The notes under the pieces were generated by a model. The model was not told the DNA's origin, searched no databases, and saw only the letters and a list, made by a program, of their open reading frames with translations. Positions 49,081-58,239 of a stretch of DNA of 64,000 nucleotides are shown one piece after another (within the stretch, counting starts at the first letter, position 1; each line of letters opens with the position of its first letter). Source of the stretch: Symsagittifera roscoffensis (Eukaryota; Xenacoelomorpha; Acoela; Convolutidae); NCBI RefSeq assembly GCF_963678635.1, contig NC_087065.1:64606553-64670552 (forward strand), read 5' to 3'. The position numbers and the translations under genes are program-made.

Positions 49081-50011
49081 GCCACGTTATCAGTGCTGTC
49101 AGTGCCAAATCAGTGCAAAGCGTGATCTATCAGTGCCAGCAAATGAATATCAGTGCCGGTTTTTTTTCATTGCGCTTCTCAGCTAAATCAAAAAACGAAG
49201 CAGGCTTACAATATAAGACTTTTTTCAGGTAGCATTAGCCGCCGACACTTTTCGAAATTACTGATTAGGTATGAGAGTCGTAAATTAATTTTAAACGTTT
49301 GTTTTTTGAATGATAAGCTATTTAAGCTGGCAAGTTAACATTCTATTTGTAATTTTCTTAAGCTTAGAAGTCTCAGGTTTCAGCAGGTTGTTTTAAGGTA
49401 TTTAAACATGATGGTTGTGGAAACAAATTGTTACTGTGTTGCATAAACATAAAGCTCATAGCTGTTTTAGTGTGCCAAAAACTGCAGAAAAGTGGTGCTG
49501 TTACAGAGAGTAAGTAGTTCATAACCCAAAAAATGACCAAAATCTTCATGCATGTTCTTCGAAGCTTCTGTGTCCAGCTGATTGGCGTAGAGAGCTCAGC
49601 TAGTAGCTCAAGTATTTCCATATTATGTATATTTCAAGCAAATGTTTCCCTAAAAATGATAGCCGGTGGATGTTCAAGTAGCACAGAATTATCTGACCTC
49701 AACGGTTGAATTAAAATCTTTAAACTTTAAAAATCGTTTCCCCTGAGTTTCTTTTTTGTTGTCCCAGAAAAAGCGATTGAGTTAGTTAAAATACGCAACA
49801 TGGAGGTGTATGAATAGCTACAAAATTGCATAAATCTCAGTACACTCCAATTGAGAGCTCATTATCTCATCGTGTGATTTGTAAATCGCGTGTCTGAAAT
49901 TAATCAGATAAATTTTGTGTTTTTTCATCACTGAGATTTTTCTTATTTTTGGGAACCCGAATCACTGCAATTAGGGCTTTAATATGATACCACATTTTAG
50001 TGCGGTATCAG
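49081..50011. other. Intergenic region with a TCAGTGC cluster
   Basis: Near 49097-49165 the string TCAGTGC appears five times within about 70 bp, preceded by CAGGGTGGCCACG, which resembles the terminal motif of some DNA transposons. No second terminus was found. The remaining ~850 bp shows only short unsupported frames. Confidence 0.35.
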
Positions 50012-50246
50012 TTAAGTGCTGGAACCGAATTTGAACTGAAAAAAACGACCAACCACAATACTATTGCGATTCTTGCAAAAACTGAAAGATGTATATTCGT
50101 TTAGAATTGAATTTTTGCAGTTTAGTGCTGGAACCGTTTAGTGCTGGAACCGAATTTGGGCTGAAAAAAAAACGACCAACCACAATACTATTGCGATTCT
50201 TGCAAAAACTGAAAGATGTATATTCGTTTAGAATTGAATTTTTGCA
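50012..50246 (+). repeat. Recent ~110 bp tandem duplication upstream of the glycosyltransferase gene
   Basis: Copies at 50012-50120 and 50137-50246 both run from TTAGTGCTGGAACCG (first copy TTAAGTGCTGGAACCG) to GAATTGAATTTTTGCA. They are nearly identical apart from a few bases and an A-run length change. The 16 bp start TTTAGTGCTGGAACCG occurs once more between them (50121-50136). Confidence 0.9.
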
Positions 50247-50534
50247 CTAAACTGAAACGTACATCAGTCACGGCAGCATCGAACAGCAAAGTTTTTTGTA
50301 TTAACAGTCAGCTCCTTAGTTACTTCTGGGAAATATTCACCTATTAGGTTGAAGTCCAATAGTTAAGTTGCATCAGATTGACTCGTTAGTAAACATAAAT
50401 GGAGATGCAAAATACGCAGTAAACTCATTTAACAGGCTCTGCTCTGCCAATCAATTAAACCTTAATGTTTTCTCCATTTGATATATAATATAACAACGCT
50501 GAAACTTAAACAATATTGGTTTACACCAGTAAAC

Positions 50535-50540
50535 TATAAA
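50535..50540 (+). promoter_or_regulatory. Possible TATA box of the glycosyltransferase gene
   Basis: TATAAA lies 84 nt before the predicted start codon, a reasonable distance for a short 5' leader. In such AT-rich DNA a chance match is likely. Confidence 0.25.
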
Positions 50541-50623
50541 TCTGGTATCAAAAGTCAAATTTGAGTAAACGTTGAAATATCAAGACCGCACTTTAGGATC
50601 TGTTTTGGTTAACTTGACCAAAA

Positions 50624-51719
50624 ATGAATCGAACGTTTCTTTTTGTGCTTGTAACAATTTTCAAGTTCAATCCTATTCTAAGTTTGAATGTGCTGGGAAT
50701 TTCTTCATGTTTCACTGGACATCTTACCCCAATGGTTGGTATATTTCGTGCACTTAGGGCTAAGGGTCACGAAGTAGATGTTTTAATGGGCGCCGATTGC
50801 TGTGACTCAAAAGTTGCAGGGTTATTCAAAAACGTTTCGAACTGTTATTTTACACCCATTTTTGAGTCACATACAATTGTCGCGAATACCCAATTTGAAG
50901 GACTGATGAATTTGAAGGAGTTATTCGCAGAAAATGGAACCAAAATAGCTTTCCATCAAACGCACAAATTTTTGACGGAACATCCGGATTATGACGTAAT
51001 AGTTTCGGATTACGTTCTGTTGGGATCGTATCTGGCCGCCGAGTTACATAGTATTCCTGTTGTGGCTACTTTTGGAGGTCCTTTCGTGCAGCTGTTGCAA
51101 CACCAGCCTTTGGTCAAACGGAACATCATATACATGCCCGAAACTGTTTTGCCTGACTTTGCCGTCGAAATTATAGGACTGGTTGGTAATATTGTTTGGC
51201 ATTTTCTTGTGTCCGAAGAAGTATACAAAGCAGTTGGCGATATTCAGGAAGAATTTGATATGGTTCCAAAAATACGAAGCTCAGGGCTTAATTATGGTCT
51301 TCCTTTTTATTACTTTTATATGCACACGAATCTTATTCACACCGGACCGCCTGACGTTTTCCTTCCGGGTCTTGAGTATCTGGAATTCAAAACAAATGCT
51401 CATCACGTTGGCTTCATTCCAGATGAAACATCTTTCAAGTCTTTGAGCCCAGAGCTGGAATCTTTTCTCCAAAAGTCGAACAAACCTGTAGTTTATATGT
51501 CACTCGGAACCGTTTTCAAAATAGAAGTCTCAAAATTGGAAGCACTTCTTGCTGATTTTGCAGACCAGGAGATGTATTCTGTCATTTGGGCTGTATCTGA
51601 GGGCTATGAGGAGTTGAAGAGTAAAGAATTGGATGGTGGAAATGTACTCCTGGTTACAAAAATAGCACAGTTTTCGTTACTTATGCTTGAAAAGGTGCAG
51701 GTCTTCATAACCCATGCAG
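50624..51719 (+). CDS. UDP-glycosyltransferase, exon 1 (residues 1-365)
   Basis: Family GT1 enzymes of this type transfer a sugar from a UDP-sugar to small lipophilic acceptors at the ER membrane, usually in detoxification or hormone metabolism. The start ATG opens a hydrophobic signal peptide (about residues 1-21). FTGHLTPM (His33) corresponds to the family's catalytic His. Asp129 in DYDVIVSDY fits the conserved partner Asp. The acceptor-binding N-terminal half ends near residue 270. The C-terminal donor-binding domain starts with KPVVYMSLGT (about 285), and the exon ends inside the signature at VFITHAG|, with donor GTATGT. The typical W-x-PQ of the signature is replaced by TKIAQFSLL. With exon 2 the protein is 512 residues, the usual family length. 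The sugar and the acceptor cannot be told from sequence. Confidence 0.95.
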
Positions 51720-52429
51720 GTATGTTAACGCTTTTTAAATATACTTTGAATCAGGAGCGGATTTGGGAGTTTTTTGCATTTTCAAATTGGTCAAAGTTCA
51801 AGGATCTGCCACCTCATCGAATGTAGGATCACTCCCCAATTCGTTTTATTACAGCATTACGTGACTCCCATTCCCAAATGTTGCGGAGACGAGTTTGGGT
51901 AAAGGTACGTTCCGCCCATGTGAAACATGGATGGCCAGTTGCTGCGCAAGTAGCACAGAATGTTCGAATCAAAATGCTTTAGGTAAAACAAATCAAAATG
52001 GTGGAAAATATTTTCATTTACAATGAGGTTTTTTTCATACATTTTTTAAAATTAGAATTACCGCTTCTAGTCACAATCCAGAGGATAAATTCTCTGCGCC
52101 ATAGTTTCTTCCCTTCACCTTGTGAAGTGGTCAGAACACAAGGGGTACGTAATTCCTGTTTGATAAAAACAAGGTCTTTTGAAAATGTACGGGATTTGTT
52201 TTTTTCTCGTTTTTACCTAGTTTTTTTTGAGATGCTTAGAAAAGGTCTAAATAAAAGATTTTCCAAAAAAATGGCATCAATCAAAAGACCGGTTTTTCCC
52301 CTACGGTCCCGTACCTTCTGCTAGTTTGTTTTTTTCTTACCCCCACGTTCTACGGCCTTCGAATATTTCAGTGGGAGAACTTTTTTAGGATGTTTTTTCA
52401 TTTTCTCGGCAACTTGCTAAATCTTAAAA

Positions 52430-53110
52430 TAACGTTTCAATCGAAAGAGCTTGTCATCGCGATCTCTCCTGCATAAACGGCTACGCATTAATTTTTGTAC
52501 ACAAAGAGTAATGACCTTAATAAAAGCCTCTTGATATTTCGAAGTTTTGTGAAACTTTCTGATTGTTCTCAAAAGCAACCCTTCCAGTTCTGGGGTTAAG
52601 AGGTCAATCGAAATCGAAAGAAGTGGTTGTGAAAATTGTCTATGCATTAACGGCACTTCTCTTGTGAAAATTTTCTATGCATTTCTCGAGAACTACCCTC
52701 CGAAACGTAGTTCAATCGAAAGAAAAAATTTTCGTATGTTTTTCTTGCATAAGCAGCTACGCTATATTTTCTGTTGAAAAAATTGAAGCCTTAGGCAAAG
52801 GTCAATTTTTTGACATCTTGACCTTTTTTAAAACAAAACTTAATGACTTTCCCGAAAACTACGCTCCCAAATATGGAAATTAGAATTCAATCGAATGAGT
52901 TGGTTTTGATTTTCTTCTCAATATAATTTTCTATGCCCTTGTTTTAGGAGAAAATGTTGCAGACGCCAAAAAGGCGTTTTCTACCATTTCGATTGTTTTT
53001 GTGAAATCTTTTGACCTTTCTCGAAAACTCCCCAAATATGAGATTAAGATTTCCAATCAAAAGAACAAGTTGTGTAAATCTTTTTTTCGAGTGCCCTTAT
53101 ATAATGAAAC
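52430..53110 (+). repeat. Diverged ~170 bp periodic repeat, copy cluster A
   Basis: CAATCGAAAG or a close variant recurs near 52438, 52608, 52711, 52887 and 53055. It is followed by a T-rich stretch and, in the better copies, by TGCATAAACGGCTACGC or TGCATAAGCAGCTACGC, then by GAAAACTACGCTCCCAAATATG-like sequence before the next start. The same pattern appears at 59670-60660, so this is a dispersed periodic family. Confidence 0.6.
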
Positions 53111-53514
53111 AGCTGTGGTCCTAAAGTAAGCTAATCAGCAGCTAAAATGCACTGTTTTCAGTTTCGTGAATTATATATCGTAACAAGAATTAAAAACAAC
53201 ATTCACGTTTGAATCGATGATATGTTTCGCAGGACGTCTATTCATTTATTTTTTTTTTGGCTCAACAAATTTTCTTCCCCCGCTCCCCGCACCTAACCAA
53301 TCAAAAGAAAAATAATTTATCAATTTATTGGATAACAATGCAAAAATTCCGATGACAACCGAGCATTTTTTATCAAAGTTTTAACGGGCTGATATCTGAT
53401 ATCAATCCAAGTTGTTTCTCGGACCTTCGAAGAAAGTGACAGAATATTTAACCGCACGCTGGTACTTTTCTCCCGACAAATTTTGAATTTTTAGCTAATA
53501 ATGTTTGACGAGAT

Positions 53515-53670
53515 TTTTTCATAGATCAATTGAAAAATATTGTTTTATTGAGCTCAAAAATCAAAAGATATATCACCTGTGATCATTTTTCAAAATAATG
53601 GGGGTTTAAAGATCGCCAATTTGGGACAATTAATGCGCGATGTATTTCGCGCTACTAACGTGGAAGTGGC
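53515..53670 (+). repeat. Dispersed element copy 1 (partner at 62480-62640)
   Basis: Shared landmarks with the partner are AGATATATCACCTGTGAT/AGATATTTCACCTGTGAT, GGGTTTAAAGAT, GCCAATTTGGGACAATTAA, TGCGATGTATTTCGCGCTA/TGCGATATAATTCACGCTA. Length is about 130-150 bp and orientation is the same. Confidence 0.75.
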
Positions 53671-53924
53671 GATATAAGCGGTCAAATATATACTCAGTTT
53701 CATTAATTTCCTTTCTCTCAAAAATACTGCATTCTGATTAGTTGACAATTCGCGAAAAAAAGTTTGCGAAAAAAAAAACGAAATAACCATGTGAATAAAT
53801 CATTTTTTTTATTGTTCGCATAATCCATTTTTCCTCCCCTCAAGGGCCCCTAAATAAAAATGTTCATTAAAAGTGTGAACTTATTTGGAAGTTTCATTGT
53901 AGCATTGGAAATTGATTAGCATCT

Positions 53925-54215
53925 GTTCTCTGCTTTAAATGTGGCTAGTGTTTGGGACGTAATAAGCGTACGTGGCTGAGTAGTTAATGGTAAAAAATTT
54001 TAGAGCCGAATGAGTGGTTAGACTCTTAATCTTTAGGTCGCATGTTCTAACCTTAGACGTAGCCGATTTTTTCTTAAAATTAATTTGAAATTTTTTTTCT
54101 AATTTTTGTTATTGCACTTTATAGAGCTGCTTTTTGTCGTCTTCTCGCTAATGTGTGCGAAGCAAAGCATCGCCACTGTGTTAAGTTGACAAATTTCACC
54201 GATAAAACATACATT
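53925..54215 (+). repeat. Dispersed single-copy relative of the array unit (head plus core)
   Basis: From TCTCTGCTTTAAATGTGGC through GCTAGTGTTTGG, GTGGCTGAGTAGTTA, GACTCTTAATCT..AGGTCGCA, ACGTAGCCGA and TAGAGCTGCTTTTTGTCGTC to GCGAAGCAAAGCATCGCC, this copy follows the array unit in order and spacing. It has the tRNA-like head, the linker and the left foldback arm start, but no right arm. It therefore represents the ancestral SINE-like state before the foldback was formed. Confidence 0.85.
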
Positions 54216-55086
54216 AATTTGGTGATATATTGTAAAAGTGGCATATAGAAGTCAGATGCAACACAGCTGAAAAAGATTGGCTTCCACCGGGATGCGAACC
54301 TGGTTCTATTGGTCATCAGTCAGATCTGTTAGCCTGAATACCAAACATACCACGATCTGTGCAGAGAATCGAGCAATGATCACTTTCTGTTTATGCGCAT
54401 CTGTTTGTTTATGCGTAAGATATTTTTTCCCGGAGATGAAGAACACTCCACTCCGTTGGTTGATAAGTCCTTATTTTTTTTGTCGTTACTTAACTCGTTG
54501 GTACACCGGTGAACACCTCTGAAGCAGAAAGAGTTCGAGTCCATCTAGGAGCGTTTTATTGCGGAAAGATTATTAAGTATCGCTACCACTTACTTTTTGA
54601 GAATACGGTGATTTTGGTGCTCTTCAAATCTGTGATAAAATGTTCAGAATATTTTGCAGTCCAGGAGGTTTGAGCTCAGTGCTTTTGCTTAATTTCAGTT
54701 CCTAGTCGCATCTAAACGGATAAAAAAGTTTTCGATTGGCTATAAGATACCAAAAAAAATCGTTTTTGGAGGAGTTTGATAACGTTTTTTGACATAAAGG
54801 TCGTTTTTTTATGTTTTTTTAATTGATTATCTTGAAATGTTTTTTGACGCACCTTCTTATTTGTATTTTGCCACCAAAAGAGCCTTAAGAGTGTTGTAAC
54901 GCATAGTTGGCCGAAAAGGGATGTAAAATTGAAGCTAATATGGATCCGGAAATCTTTGGGCTGCAAAGAGGTATATATCTTGTTTGTTTGTTTTTTCAAT
55001 GACGAGCTCGTAAGAGAGCAAATCATTTTTTTTTAATTCGGATAAGTTTCACTCGGAATAACTGGAGCATTTATTTTTGAATTGAG

Positions 55087-55529
55087 GTGCCAACTCGCTG
55101 CAAGAAGGAATCTACTCCACCACGCCTATGTTAGTTTTCCCTGGATTCGGTGACCAACCCATGAATGCTTGTCAGCTAGTGGATCTCAATTTGGCTTTGC
55201 CTCTAATCGAACTTAACTTTAGAGAAATTTCACGGAAACTTGGAATGATTCTCGATAGCCAAACTTACACAGAAATGAAGGGTAGGCTCAAGAAAAGTAA
55301 AGATTTAATGACGTCATTTGGTGGCTATAAAAAAGCGGCTGAATTGGTTGAGCAAGTTCAACGAGGCGTGATCAAAGTCATCGATCCACCTGCATTGGTT
55401 GATTTAAACTGGTTCCTGGTTTATATTCCTGCAATGATGTTCGGAGTGTTTGTTCTGCTGCCGACAATATTGTTTTGGACCTGGATGATACGAATTTGCT
55501 GCCGAAATGATAAAAACAAAAAAGATTGA
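55087..55529 (+). CDS. UDP-glycosyltransferase, exon 2 (residues 366-512)
   Basis: The exon opens with two bases completing a Gly codon, then ANSLQEGIYSTTPMLVFPGF and GDQPMNA, the end of the family signature; the Asp-Gln pair contacts the UDP-sugar. A hydrophobic segment at about residues 474-500 (WFLVYIPAMMFGVFVLLPTI onward) is the single C-terminal membrane anchor. The tail RICCRNDKNKKD is basic and ends in KNKKD, which fits the KxKxx ER-retrieval pattern. Together with the exon 1 signal peptide this predicts a type I ER protein with a lumenal catalytic domain. The gene appears intact. Confidence 0.95.
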
Positions 55530-55565
55530 ATCCAAATTTCGGTATTTTAAAATATCCTAGTTATT

Positions 55566-55571
55566 AATAAA
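55566..55571 (+). terminator. Polyadenylation signal of the glycosyltransferase gene
   Basis: AATAAA lies 37 nt after the stop codon, the first such hexamer downstream. The spacing suits a short 3' UTR. Confidence 0.6.
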
Positions 55572-55860
55572 TTGACGGATTAATTTTAATTATGACAGTC
55601 AAACTGATTTGATTTTGTTGCGTTGTGTAACAATTTAAATTGACAGGTATGCATTGCGCACCCTATGGTTCACATGGTTTCTCTGTGGAAATTCATTTGT
55701 TTTTTTTTTACTGTTGATTCAAAGTGACCGCTTGAAAATTGGCTTTAAATACAATATAAAAACCTCAGTTACTTCGGAGAACAAGATGAACTTCGTTAAT
55801 TCTTAAATTGAAGCAGGGGCAGAGTTTTTGACTAGGAAATTTTTAAATATTATTATAGCA

Positions 55861-56110
55861 CCCCCCCCCCCCCCCCTCCACCCTTAAAGAAAGAAAGAAA
55901 GAAAGAATTTATTTCTTCAGATATGATGCATACAAAAACATTTAACAATCAAACATGCGAACAAACTCTACAAAGCATCAATTAATCATCTGAAGAGGAT
56001 AGACAAAGGTCAAAGATATGACCACTGGGTGTCTACCCTGAGTATAATAACAAACAAGAACTGAAGACCAGTATAAGTGAATTGAAGACAAGTCTAATAA
56101 AATTAGAAGA
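55861..56110 (-). repeat. C16 tract, (GAAA)n and probable LINE 3' end on the minus strand
   Basis: A run of 16 C (55861-55876) is followed by about five GAAA repeats (55886-55907). Read on the minus strand, the sequence up to here ends AAATAAATTC then TTTC repeats, the usual look of a non-LTR retrotransposon 3' end with a short tandem tail. No reverse transcriptase block is visible upstream, so only a 5'-truncated tail would be present. The interval 55572-55860 shows nothing recognisable. Confidence 0.4.
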
Positions 56111-56284
56111 GCCTAAATTTAAGTGTTACCTTTTGTGTTATGGTGTTGCAATTGTGCCTTTGTTATGTTCTTCAAAAACCCTGGTATCTCGAAATTTCTA
56201 AACCCTTGAATCAGCTCATAAATTGAGGTCATAATAATGTACGATTAAGGCGCAAATGGATGGTCCTTGACAAACGGGACGGTT

Positions 56285-56365
56285 TTTGACCTCGCAGCTT
56301 TCATTTCCCGCAGCTTTTTGGCCTCGCAGCTTTCATTTGACCTCGCAGCTTTCATGTCATTGTTA
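56285..56365 (+). repeat. Short repeats of CGCAGCTTTCAT
   Basis: CCTCGCAGCTTTCATTT, CCCGCAGCTTTTTGG, CCTCGCAGCTTTCATTT and CCTCGCAGCTTTCATGT follow each other within about 75 bp. It is a small imperfect minisatellite between the two convergent genes. Confidence 0.75.
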
Positions 56366-56876
56366 AGATCTTCAGTTGACCCCCGCCTTCAGAAATACTT
56401 CGAAGATTGAATTTTCGAAAGAAAATCAATAATTCATAGTATCAAACTTTGAATCTTTTGAGCAGAGATCTGAAGTTTCCGGCGCAAACTGACAATGTTA
56501 GCTTAAGTAGCTGTTAAACGTATAGTTGTTGGTTTAAAACCAATTTATGTCCTGGAAATAATTGAATGAACCGTTCAACTGCAATTTTTTTTTGCTTCTC
56601 TCTGACTTTCAGTGAATTCAAGCAAATATTTTAACTCAAGTCTTTGTAGATGTCATGAAATTATTAAGCAGGATAAAATTAGCTGGAAAATGGTGGAAAA
56701 CAAATTAAATTAAACACAAATATAAAAATATATGCTCAGTTCAAATGTAAGCAAGTCATTAATTAATTTTTCAATCATATTTGCAAGAAATAATATTAAC
56801 ACGTGTAGTATGAGGTTTTTCAAAATATTACAGAAAATTAGTTTGTAGGCAAAACTTGGGACGCTCGGTGATAACT

Positions 56877-57518
56877 TCAGCTTGCGGCCCCCCATTTGTT
56901 GATTTCTTTTTCGGCTACTTTAGACAAGACTTTCATACACTGAGCAAGTGTTTGTTCCTTAGTGTCGTTTTCATGGATGAACCAACAGTCATTTCCATGT
57001 GTGCATTTTCCAGCTGCGAAATTCTTGCACTTCTGCGTTTTGTACTTTTGGTGCACTTTCGGAGCACGCAGCTCACTCTCACCGTGCGCAAACTGACACT
57101 GCTCTTCGAAGTAGCAGAATCCTTTTCTGAAGGCTCTGCACATTTGTGTCTTGAACCTGTCAGGGTTCAGAAGTGCTCTTTGCTTCACTTCGCCTGCTTC
57201 GTTTTTTGTTTCAAACAGGAGCGTCTTTTCTGTTGCTGTTTCTTTTCTCTTGATTACGTAACTGGAATTAGGTCTTTGAGCCAAAATTTCAAGCATCTCG
57301 ACAGGATTGGATAATTGAAGATTGAAATTCCCAGAGTATCGCGGAGGATCGAAAACGTCGTCGCTCAATGAGTCCATATCGTTGAATGCGTTTGGGATCT
57401 GACTTGAACCTTTTTCGCTGTGCGCCTCCGACTCGTATCCAGATGATGAAGATGACTCATCGTCCGATATGACACTTGAAAGAGACCATGCGAGAACATC
57501 GGAACTGTAGTCGGAGTC
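56877..57518 (-). CDS. Tandem CCCH zinc finger protein, tristetraprolin family, last exon
   Basis: Proteins of this family bind AU-rich elements in mRNA 3' UTRs and promote deadenylation and decay, or control maternal mRNAs. The exon starts after CTGTTTCAG| and is open for 213 codons to TGA. Numbered from the internal Met at 57377, finger 1 is Cys80, Cys88, Cys94, His98 and finger 2 is Cys117, Cys125, Cys131, His135. Both have spacing C-x7-C-x5-C-x3-H, one residue shorter at the first gap than vertebrate tristetraprolin. The inter-finger linker is 18 residues as in the family, with lead-ins RFKTQMC and KYKTQKC. Upstream is a Ser/Asp/Glu-rich region (47 codons before that Met, same frame). The gene is convergent with the glycosyltransferase. 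The true start is in an upstream exon, possibly 57874-57969. Confidence 0.93.
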   Translation of the reverse strand, partial: DSDYSSDVLAWSLSSVISDDESSSSSGYESEAHSEKGSSQIPNAFNDMDSLSDDVFDPPRYSGNFNLQLSNPVEMLEILAQRPNSSYVIKRKETATEKTLLFETKNEAGEVKQRALLNPDRFKTQMCRAFRKGFCYFEEQCQFAHGESELRAPKVHQKYKTQKCKNFAAGKCTHGNDCWFIHENDTKEQTLAQCMKVLSKVAEKEINKWGAAS

Positions 57519-57873
57519 CTGAAACAGACCAACTATTTGGAACTACTTAAAAACCTCAATTTAGTTTACACATGTGAGTTTTAAATAAGTAATGATCCTG
57601 GAACCTTCTACAGGTCAAATAAGTCACACGTTTTTGGTGTCCGTTTCTATCAGTTCGGTACCTGTTTTGAAAAAAAGTTAGTGACAGGTACTATGTAAAT
57701 AATACTTAAATTTTATTAAGCACTTTTTTTGTAAAAATCCATTTTTTTGACGGGCACCAAAAAAATCCATTCAGACAGTTTTATTTGATAATTTTGCTCG
57801 TATATAACTAGTTTTCAATGTGAATCATAAGATTTTTGGTCTGTTTTGTGTCTGAAAAGATCTCTTTTTTGAC
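57519..57873 (-). other. Presumed intron of the CCCH zinc finger gene
   Basis: On the minus strand the 3' end is a good acceptor (GGTCTGTTTCAG). The 5' end is less certain: the only donor that keeps the frame with the candidate first exon is CAA|GTCAAA, a weak match. The content is AT-rich with no other sign of coding. Confidence 0.35.
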
Positions 57874-57969
57874 TTGACTGAAACTTGCCGGAAATTGATC
57901 TGAAATTGCGATGGAAGACGAGCTGCTGCTGGATCGAAAACTTTTAGCTATGTATCTAGGGTGAAACAT
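57874..57969 (-). CDS. Possible first exon of the CCCH zinc finger gene (32 codons)
   Basis: On the minus strand an ATG at 57969 opens MFHPRYIAKSFRSSSSSS, a Ser-rich stretch similar in style to the start of the next exon. The frame passes CAA|GT at 57874 in phase 0, as the acceptor at 57518 requires. If joined, the protein would be 245 residues. The frame itself would continue 20 more codons to a stop, so splicing is needed. The donor is weak (GTCAAA) and part of the flank (58008 on) is a dispersed repeat, so this is tentative. Confidence 0.3.
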
Positions 57970-58007
57970 GTTGTATATTTCTTCGGTTTAAGCTACCAAG
58001 ATAATTT

Positions 58008-58236
58008 TTTCGGAATGTTCAGGATCAGATAAAACCTAGTTTTAATAAACGTTTTGGATGAAGATCAAAATCTGGACTGAATCTTAATAGCTTGAGATTC
58101 GAGTGTTGTAAAAAACGCTATGACAACTATGCACTGGTATGAATTTTTGGTTGTTGATTAAACACAGATTCTTAAAAAAGTGATTTTAAAAAATGCAACT
58201 CATTACCTTGATTGTTTATTAATTCCGAGTTTTTCA
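58008..58236 (+). repeat. Dispersed ~230 bp element, copy 1 (partner 59740-59968)
   Basis: The partner sits 1.73 kb downstream in the same orientation. Both share TTTTGGATGAAGATCAAAAT, TAGCTTGAGATTCGAGTGTT, TATGACAACTATGCACTG, GCTCATTACC.TGATTGTTTA and TTAATTCCGAGTTTTTCAC. No coding capacity is evident. Confidence 0.88.
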
Positions 58237-58239
58237 CGC

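Larger units (their letters stand above)
51720..55086 (+). other. Intron of the glycosyltransferase gene (3.4 kb)
   Basis: It starts GTATGT and ends TTTTTGAATTGAG. The signature motif is split after the first base of a Gly codon and resumes exactly at ANSLQEG, so the boundaries are firm. The intron carries a ~170 bp periodic repeat (52430-53110), a copy of a dispersed element (53515-53670), a SINE relative of the array (53925-54215) and further tRNA-like heads (plus strand near 54497-54550, minus strand near 54270-54350). Confidence 0.92.

Noticed and set aside
54277-54522. Plus-strand 81-codon Cys-rich frame
   Set aside because: It spans two tRNA-like heads in opposite orientation within the glycosyltransferase intron; no coding evidence.
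56856-57314. Plus-strand 152-codon frame
   Set aside because: It is the antisense shadow of the CCCH zinc finger exon, whose motifs are unmistakable.
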